From the NCBI GenBank assembly GCA_949128115.1, contig OX421965.1:34963681-35027680 (forward strand): DNA of 64,000 bases, given 5' to 3'. The DNA is from Anaspis maculata. Lineage: Eukaryota > Arthropoda > Insecta > Coleoptera > Scraptiidae. Both the position numbers and the translations under genes were made by a program. Positions 56,401-64,000 of the stretch are shown piece by piece; the stretch's first letter is position 1, and every line of letters starts with the position of its first letter. The notes beneath the pieces are model-generated. The model searched no databases. It saw only the letters and a program-made list of their open reading frames with translations, and was not told the DNA's origin.

Positions 56401-56516
56401 GGCCGCATTCGTAAGTCACAACAGTTGTGGAGCACTTCCACGTGATTCGTCGAAATTTTAATTTTGACCAATGGCGTACAAGTGCTCCACAACTGTTGTG
56501 ACTTACGAATGCGGCC
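56401..56516. repeat. Perfect 37-bp hairpin
   Basis: GGCCGCATTCGTAAGTCACA and the rest of the 56401-56437 arm is the exact reverse complement of 56480-56516, separated by 42 bp. GAT flanks both ends. A perfect stem of this length implies a recent origin or selection. Confidence 0.9.
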
Positions 56517-56757
56517 GATGTTTCTAAAGCAGAAACTCAAACCGTCAAATCAGTTCGATGCTGGTGCAAAGTGCGTGTTTTAGAATGAACAAGAGTTTTG
56601 CAAGTTGGCAGACTGCTGCCTAATCACCAGCTCCGGCAGGTTGTAGTATCAGCACTCACAGGTACTATCTCAAAAAGAATGTTAGATAAAAGTAAATGGA
56701 GAAAAATAGTGTCTGTACATCAGATTCCATGTTATTTCTATCTAAACGATCTGATGA

Positions 56758-57235
56758 CCAGACTGAAAACGAGGATGCAAACAGCGCACTGTGGCAAACT
56801 GTTGCACGCCGAACATTTCTCAAAAGCTGAGCTGGCGGCACACTTGATCTTCCCAACCAACGATTTCTGGCAGACTGAGTAGAAAATATATGAAAAAGGC
56901 AAGGGCAACTCTGCTCCTTGCCAAGAACCAGACGATCCATATTGCCGCATCTGGTGCTGCCTAGTGCTCACATCACAACTGACAGCATCGGCTGGTCCGA
57001 TTCCTCCAGAGAGTAGCACTTCCTTGAAGACCCTGGTGGCCAGAGACTACCTGGACCTGCTGCAGCTATCCACTGACTGCCCAGAAGGGCCATGTGGTCC
57101 GTCTTCAGAAATGCCAGATTAGCTTCTGCCAAGAGAAGACGGACATCTTAAACATCCAGATAGGCTTTGGCCTTTCGAGAGAAAAAAAAGAAAGCAAGTT
57201 GAACGTGTACCAGCAAGACTGCCCCCAGCATGCAG
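56758..57235 (+). pseudogene. Coding remnant in the left arm of the compound repeat, unidentified
   Basis: One plus frame reads through two isolated TAG stops as protein-like sequence: MQTAHCGKLLHAEHFSKAEL, then KIYEKGKGNS..., LKTLVARDYLDLLQLSTDC, and after the second TAG a basic end (FERKKRKQVERVPARLP). The right arm (minus strand, 61540-62015) carries the same frame and the same first TAG, so the stop predates the arm duplication. I do not recognise the family. Confidence 0.4.
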
Positions 57236-57787
57236 AGGGTCTGGAAGCTAGAGGAAAATATTGTGAAAATTAATTATTGTTAAGTACGTACGTTATGTTT
57301 ACGTTAAGATACATATCGTAAAGTGGAATAATAAAATATATAAGTAACGCAGGACGGATTTAAGGTGCCGTCAATAACAAATGTATATTATTGTACATAT
57401 TAAAATCAACCCCTTCCCCCCTTCCGCACGGGAAATGTGTGTTTGATCAAATAAAACGAAATTGTTACTAAGTCGCTTTTTATTCCAACGGATACCGAGG
57501 TGCAGACTGTTCACTATTATGCAGTTCAGGTTTTAAATTCAGTAGAAGGACTTTTTGGAGCAAAAATAAAGTGACAAGCTGGGGGGCTAGGGCTTGGGCT
57601 GATGGCACCTGCAAAGTTTTGGTGCGAAACTATCAGCTGTATCCTCCTAGATTTCCAGCTTGCCACTTTATTTTGCTTAAGTATATACATGATATATGAA
57701 ATTCGATTCCTCTCCTACTGGGGGATGCCCCTTTGAGATATCTCCAAATCTATAGTACATTTAACGGGGGTTCCGAAATGAAGAAAA

Positions 57788-58046
57788 GGTAATTGTTGAC
57801 GACAACTACTTCTCGACTAGCATATTCTAAGAGTTAGGCAACCACTTAAACAGCTATATAGGACGCTTCCTTCTTGCATGATGTACTTACGTCGTAGGAC
57901 AAGTAATGGAAAGAAAGGGCATTTTACAGTGGAAATAGTGGTTTCCCCAGGAAACTACGGTCGACGAACGTGATGTTGTGGTGGTGTCTACCTACCGTGA
58001 AAAGTTGGTGGCTGAAGTCGAGAAGTAGTGGTCGTCAACAATTACC
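57788..58046. mobile_element. 259-bp MITE with 31-bp TIRs and 8-bp TSD
   Basis: GGTAATTGTTGACGACAACT... at the left and its reverse complement at the right (31 bp, one mismatch). It is flanked by GAAGAAAA at 57780-57787 and 58047-58054. The homologous right arm has a single GAAGAAAA and no insertion, so it is an exact empty-site control. Eight-bp TSDs fit hAT, Merlin or P superfamilies. The GG start is more like Merlin than hAT; assignment is open. Confidence 0.92.
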
Positions 58047-60168
58047 GAAGAAAATAATGGCCAAGCGCGGCAGTACTAAAGAGATTGGAATGAGAATGCC
58101 CACTGTCCAGTGGACCCTGTGAAGTTGAATTTCCTTAGATGGACAATAATTTATGGAGTTGCACTGCACGACGAGACAAGACGCGCGTGAATGCACTGTG
58201 CTGGTAACTTATCTATTTCCTGTATGTATCTTCTTCATACACGCTTGCTGTTCAAGTGAGAATGAGCCACAGTGGGGGCGGACACTCACTACGCAGTGAC
58301 TTTCATTCCATTTTCTTCAGTACAGTCACGCTTGGCCATCATTTTCTTCAATGACCACCGCTACCTAGCAGCATCAGCGAGGAGTTGCCATGCAGCGGTA
58401 CCCCAAGATGTGCTGTAGGCGACTGAGACAACTTAAAAACAATGACATGACAGAATTATTTGGGAACTGCAGGTGGGGGAGATATTTTATTACATTAGGA
58501 GAAGAATAATTATGTGAAACAACCGTACGTTCGGAAAGTTAAGGGACAGGTGCTGGAATTGTTCAAAAATTCAGGGACAGATTTTTTTAAGAAGACCTCG
58601 TACGGGCATTTTTTTGGCAGGTATTCACAAGTCTATCGCATGTTTGTACAGTCGGACGGGCCTCAAGAGTACCTCAGGTCGCTGGAATCCACTGTCAGGA
58701 TCAGATTGATAGCTCATATTCAACCGGTGCTACGGGGAAGTAGGGGTACGGCTTACATGGATTGATCTAAGGGATTTGTACTGTATAGTCTGGCGTATTC
58801 CTTACCAGGGAAAGTAATATCTCTTGAAAAAGTAAACCTGCACCCTGCTATCTAAATTAAACGTGAGAAGTGGTCGACAAGAGACACCGTCTCAAGCATA
58901 TGGTTGGCCGGTAGACTTGTGAATACCTGCCGAAAGATGCCCGTAAGAGGTCTTCTTAAAAAAATCTGTCCCTGAATTTTTGAACAACCCCTGCACCTGT
59001 CCCTTAACTTTCCGAACGTATGGTTGTTTTACATAATTATGCTTCTCCTATTGTAATAAAACATCTCCCTCACCTGCAGTTCCCAAATAAATCTGCCATA
59101 GGCATCATTCTTTTCAAGTTATTGTCTCATCAGTCGCCCCATAACACATCCTGGGATACCGCTGCTCTGCCATTATCAGTATTTTCTTATCTTCCAATTC
59201 AAACAGTTGTTGAATATCATTTCGTCTTACTACACAATCTGACGTATGGCCAAGCGTGGCAGTACTAAAGAGAATGGAATGAAAATCAATGATTTGCGAG
59301 TGCTCCCCCTGTAGCTTATACCCATTGAAACAGCAAGCATGTATAAAGAATAAGATAACCTCGGAGGTAACATACAGGAAATGGACAAGTTTCCAACACA
59401 AGCGCTAGTGCAACTCCATAAATTATTGTCCATCTAAGGAAGTTATCTCAACCTCACAGGGGCCAGAGTGGGCAGTGGGCATTTTCATCACATTATCTTT
59501 AAGACTGCCGCGCTTAGTCATAATTTTCTCCAGTTTGGACCCCCAGTGATGCCCGCACTGTCCGGCGCTGGCCTCCGCTGGCAATATGGACTTATAAATA
59601 CCACTCACCTAGCAGCATCCAACGATGAATCGGCGATGAGTCACCAACCATGATGCTTGAGAGGATGTCCTTTGACGACCACTTATTGTCACGTTTTCCT
59701 ACTTTTGTCGCACGCAGTCTTGAAAATATCCATTACATATGTGATCACATATATGTACCTATACTCTTGTGTATCTAGGCAATATATACTACCAAAGCCG
59801 CTTCACTTTACACTCATGTTCCACGCGCCACTACGTGTCTCGCACATAGACCATAGTGTCGCTCGTTAATGTTGTAGGTAAATTTCTAGCCTTCTACTAA
59901 TTTTCTCGAAATTTATAGGATTTTTTTCGGGATTTTTCAACTAAGTGACTGCACTATCTTATCCCAAAAAGGACTTGACCTAGCTATCTTGCACTGAACT
60001 CTTCAGTTTTTCTTGCTGTTTCACTGAGAACTAGCTATACAGTGGGGGACACTCACTACCCAGCGATTTTCATTCCATTTTCTTTAGTACCGCCACTCTT
60101 GGCCATCATTTTTTTCAATGATCACCGCTAACCTAGCAGCATCAGCGAGGAGTCGTCATGCAGCACGC

Positions 60169-62015
60169 CCAACCATGCTTGAGACGATATGTCTTATTGT
60201 CTCTTGTCGACCACTTCCCACGTTTAATTTAGATAACAGGGTGCAGGTTTACTTTTTCAAGAAATATTACTTTCCCTGGTAAGGAATACGCCAGACTATA
60301 CAGTACAAACAGTACAAATCCCTTAGATCAATCCATGAAAGCCGTACCCCTACTTCCCCGTAGCACCGGTTGAATATGAGCTATCAATCTGATCCTGACA
60401 GTGGGTTCCAGCGACCTGAGGTACTCTTGAGGCCCGTCCGACTGTACAAACATGCGATAGACTTGTGAATACTTGCCGAAAGATGCCCGTACGAGGTCTT
60501 CTTAAAAAAATCTGTCCCTGAATTTTTGAACAATTCCAGCACCTGTCCCTTAACTTTCCGAACGTACGGTTGTTTCACATAATTATTCTTCTCCTATTGT
60601 AATAAAATATCTCCCCCACCTGCAGTTCCCAAATAAATCTGCCACGTCATTGTTTTAAAGTTGTCTCAGTCGCCTATAGCACATCTTGGGGTACCGCTGC
60701 ATGGCGACTCCTCGCTGATGCTGTTAGGTAGCGGTGGTCATTGAAGAAAATGATGGCCAAGCGTGACTGTACTGAATAAAATGTAATGAAAGTCACTGAG
60801 TAGTGAGTGTCCGCCCCCACTGTGGCTCATTCTCACTTGAACAACAAGCGTGTATGAAGAAGATACATACAGGAAATAGATAAGTTACCAGCACAGTGCA
60901 TTCACGCGCGTCTTGTCTCGTCGTGCAGTGCAACTCCATGAATTATTGTCCATCTAAGGAAGTTCAACGTCACAGGGTCCACTGGACAGTAGGCATTCTC
61001 ATTCCAATCTCTTTAGTACTGCCGCGCTTAGCCATTATTTTCTTCATTTCGGAACCCCCGTTAAATGTACTATAGATTTGGAAATATCTCAAAGGGGCAT
61101 CCCCCAGTAGGAGAGGAATCGAATGGCAAGCTGGAAATCTAGGAGGATACGGCTGATGGCCGCTGATAGTTTCGCACCAAAACTTTGCAGCGCCCCCCCA
61201 GCTTGTCACTTTATTTTTGCTCCAAAAAGTCATTCTACTGAATTTAAAACCTGAACGGCATATTATAGTGAACAGTCTGCACCTCGGTAACCGTTGGAAT
61301 AAAAAGCGACTTTGTAACAATTTCGTTTCATTTGATCAAAAACACATTTCCCGTGCGGAAGGGGTTAATTTGAATATGTACAATAATATACATTTGTTAT
61401 TGACGGCACGTTAAATCCGTCCTGCGTTGCTTATATATTTTTAATTATTCCACTTTACGATATGTATCTTAACGTAAACATAACGTACGTACTTAACAAT
61501 AATTAATTATCACAATATTTTCCTCTAGCTTCCAGATCCTCTGCATGCTGGAGGCAGTCTTGCTGGTACACGTTCAACTTGTTTTCTTTTTTTCTCGAAA
61601 GGCCAAAGGCTATCTAGATGTTTAAGATGTCCGTCTTCTCTTGGCAGAAGCTAATCTGGCATTTCTGAAGACGGACCATGTGGCCCTTCTGGGCAGTCAG
61701 TGGATAGCTGCAGCAGGTCCAGGTAGTCTCTGGCCACCAGGGTCTTCAAGGAAGTGCTACTCTCTGGAGGAATCGGACCAGCCGATGCTGTCAGTTGTGA
61801 TGTGAGCACTAGGCAGCACCAGATGCGGCAATATGGATCGTCTGGTTCTTGGCAAGGAGCAGAGTTGCCCTTGCCTTTTTCATATATTTTCTACTCAGTC
61901 TGCCAGAAATCGTTGGTTGGGAAGATCAAGTGTGCCACCAGCTCAGCTTTTGAGAAATGTTCGGCGTGCAACAGTTTGCCACAGTGCGCTGTTTGCATCC
62001 TCGTTTTCAGTCTGG
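60169..62015 (-). repeat. Right arm of the compound inverted repeat
   Basis: Reverse complement of 56758-58905. It lacks the MITE and carries the second copy of the unidentified coding remnant on the minus strand at 61540-62015. Confidence 0.85.
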
Positions 62016-62756
62016 TTCTGCAATATGTTTTTTAAGCAATTAATGCTAGTGGTGGCTCTCCAGCCAGAGCCGGGTCGCCTTGGTCGACACCAACATGTAA
62101 TTCCTGTCGAGGCAAACCCAGTAAAAGCTTCTTAGCTCTGTTGTCTTCTAACAGTAGCTTTGGGAAGTTCGTATCTGGCCTGGCCTGCCTCATGATATCG
62201 AAACAGTGAACCTTGGGGTTGGGGGAAGTCCTCCAGTAACTTCATGGAGCAGTAATCGATCACGAATTTGTACAGGTCTCCGCTCTACGCCACCACAAAG
62301 CGACTTTCTCACGGTACCCGCATTTGCAGCAAGATAAGAACAGATGTGTTGGTGTAGGCACTCAGGTGATCCATTTGGAAATTCGAACGTGAAGGAAAAG
62401 CACTTTACGATTCAACTCAACTTGTTGCTCCACAAAACTGAAAATTGATGCCGAATTTCAGACTTTGTAAAATCTTCGACCAAGCAAAGACACAATACTT
62501 GATTTACAATCAATATCATTTACCAGCAGTGAAAGCATGAGGAAAAGCGGCGGAAACAACCAAAATACCTCAGATTTCCCCAAGAAATACAAAATTTTCA
62601 ATTTGAGGTTGACAGTTGTAATTTGATTTTCACGTCACGTAGCAGATTGACATATGAGCTTCTGCTACGCCTGGCAAGGGGCAGCACCAGTTCCTCCAGT
62701 GGTCGGGTTGCATACCCTCGTGGCCCACGCTCTATACCTGTCAATCGAGGTAAATA
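62016..62756. other. No gene recognised
   Basis: A 71-codon minus frame (62598-62813) overlaps the next repeat and has no domain. Confidence 0.3.
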
Positions 62757-63305
62757 AAACTTGCCAGCAAGGAATATCCGAGTTACCTCAGGGATGTCCT
62801 GGTGCAGCGACACCTGTCAGACAGTAGCCAAACTGTTGAGTGGTGAAAAAATTTCGGAGTGCATCTACTTTTTGCAAAGGCATGATCTCAAAAACCAAGC
62901 AATTTCGTTTGATGACCTTTTACAGTAAGTTTCAACAAAAAATGACCTAGGGATTGAAATACTGTTCATTCGCTAAACGTTAAATCCCGACCCAGGAAAA
63001 AAAGAATTCAGTTTTTGCTTATTAGCGATTTATTCAAAAAGCAGTGAAGAAAATGAAGGGATCATTGTTTCATACCCTGGAGGATGATTACTGCCGTGTT
63101 CGTGCCAAATAGTTTTGCGTTCAGTTGAGAAATACGCCTGAAAATGCCTTTGAAAAATTATAAACGTCACGTGTATGCGCCCTCTTAAGGATCTGGTACG
63201 ATTTTGTTCTAACTTGACTTCATTTCCCCTAATGTTCGGCTACAAAGATCCGAAGCCCGTTTTTGGTGTCATTTTCATAAAACCTGTTCAAGGTCCAGGC
63301 GCACT
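62757..63305 (-). repeat. Dispersed family R, copy 3
   Basis: 62757-63187 matches the reverse complement of 41290-41715. 63187-63305 matches the reverse complement of 37486-37601. The two modules sit in an arrangement found in neither other copy. Confidence 0.85.
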
Positions 63306-63774
63306 GTGCCATGCTGTCGAATTTTCAATGAGCTTGATCTATAATCGATACTCTTCGTCACAGATCAACAATGGTCCGCCAATATAAAAGGATAACCGAA
63401 AGGCAGGGGTGGGATGAAGAACGAATGCGGTGAGCCATAGAAGGTGTGAGCAATGATCTGTTGCTGATAGTCAAGCTGCATGAATATGGCGAAAACTTCG
63501 GCATTTCTTCACCATTCCAAATTCTGCAGAGAATATTTGTCAGTTTTCTTCTTACATTTATGTTGCATGTAACCATGCCTCATCTCATCAGGTATCCCTT
63601 TTGCCCCTAGCGACTTCTTCTTCTTGAGTCTTCAGAATTACCGAATTTTAACTTCTACTTCTTCTGCTCTCTACTTCCGATTCAGCCTATCTTTAGTCAA
63701 GTGTACTGATAATACAGCTTCTTTCATCTCTTCCTCCCAGCAACTCTCTGAAGTGACTCCTCCATTACTTCATA
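63306..63774. other. No gene recognised
   Basis: Pyrimidine-rich plus strand at 63600-63770; nothing further. Confidence 0.3.
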
Positions 63775-63898
63775 TACCGTATGATCAAGAACTTTTCTAC
63801 TTGCGGTAGGCTGTGGCCTGGCCAAACTCAGCCTCGTTTGCCTGTCAATGACCAGGCCACAGCCTACCGCAAGTAGAAAAGTTTTTGATCATACGGTA
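63775..63898. mobile_element. CCGTATGATC hairpin MITE, copy 2
   Basis: TA-flanked. CCGTATGATCAAGAACTTTT pairs with AAAAGTTTTTGATCATACGG. Inner CTACTTGCGGTAGGCTGTGG pairs exactly with CCACAGCCTACCGCAAGTAG. Homologous to 39351-39478. Confidence 0.88.
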
Positions 63899-64000
63899 GA
63901 ATTCCGCTGGTGGTTTTTTTTTGGTGTTTCTTTCCTTACTAATATATATTATTTCCAAGTTTCCTGTTCTGTCTTTGCCCAAAAGTGAATATGTCTTGTA

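Larger units (their letters stand above)
56758..62015. repeat. 5.3-kb compound inverted repeat
   Basis: The left arm (56758 to about 58905) and right arm (60169 to 62015) are reverse complements at an estimated 90-95% identity, with some internal indels. The central part (58911 to about 59540) is a third copy in the same orientation as 60459-61050. The sequence therefore folds back twice. Shared landmarks are TCCCTTAACTTTCCGAACGT, CACTTTATTTT-GCT and TACGTACGTTATGTTTACGT. No transposase family was recognised. Confidence 0.85.

Noticed and set aside
56665..57019. Overlapping minus-strand ORFs in the left arm of the compound repeat
   Set aside because: They are antisense to the plus-strand coding remnant; the apparent conservation in the right arm only reflects the DNA duplication.

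Overview
The window is repeat-dense eukaryotic nuclear DNA, almost certainly from an arthropod and most likely an insect. It holds Ty3/Gypsy and errantivirus-like LTR elements, jockey-type and other non-LTR retrotransposons, an intact Tc1 transposon and many short terminal-inverted-repeat (TIR) and fold-back elements. It also holds tRNA-derived SINEs and at least one exon-like segment with consensus GT/AG splice sites. Short words such as GGTACCTACC recur throughout. There is no bacterial gene organisation. The species cannot be fixed by eye; a hemipteran or other TE-rich insect is a guess.

Layout. 1-1241: 3' end of an env-bearing LTR retroelement (env C-terminus, polypurine tract, LTR). 2283-5140: two decayed minus-strand non-LTR retrotransposon fragments separated by a 116-bp palindrome. 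5.3-12.1 kb: mostly unrecognised, apart from a degenerate minisatellite (7444-7960) whose units alternate between about 21 and 26 bp. 12.1-12.9 kb: a 5'-truncated LINE with a clear target-site duplication (TSD). 15.2-18.6 kb: a cluster of fold-back elements sharing the word CCCTTCAAAGTT, one of which holds a broken transposase. 19.0-22.7 kb: a Ty3/Gypsy element, young by its LTR identity, with 4-bp TSDs and an integrase deletion. 24-29.6 kb: an old repeat interrupted by an intact Tc1 transposon and by an ATTCGAAT-rich element that itself carries a SINE. 29.9-37 kb: lower-repeat DNA with a probable host exon at 36492-36676 (minus). 37-43.7 kb: interspersed repeats, including a hAT-like non-autonomous element with a nested hairpin. 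43.7-48.2 kb: a 4.5-kb TIR unit carrying a palindrome, a SINE and an 81-bp two-variant tandem array. 48.7-49.8 kb: a decayed LINE. 51.3-52.6 kb: a diverged duplicated exon-like module. 53.7-56.5 kb: more palindromes. 56.8-62.0 kb: a 5.3-kb compound inverted repeat with a precise MITE insertion in one arm. 62.8-63.9 kb: a third copy of a dispersed family and a second copy of the CCGTATGATC hairpin.

No functional host gene is fully contained here. Coding capacity belongs to mobile elements, and only the Tc1 transposase is an uninterrupted, complete-looking gene. The most distinctive theme is the density of palindromic elements. In two families with two copies each, the arms within a copy agree with each other at positions where the two copies differ. 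That suggests the arms are corrected against each other or copied from a single arm.
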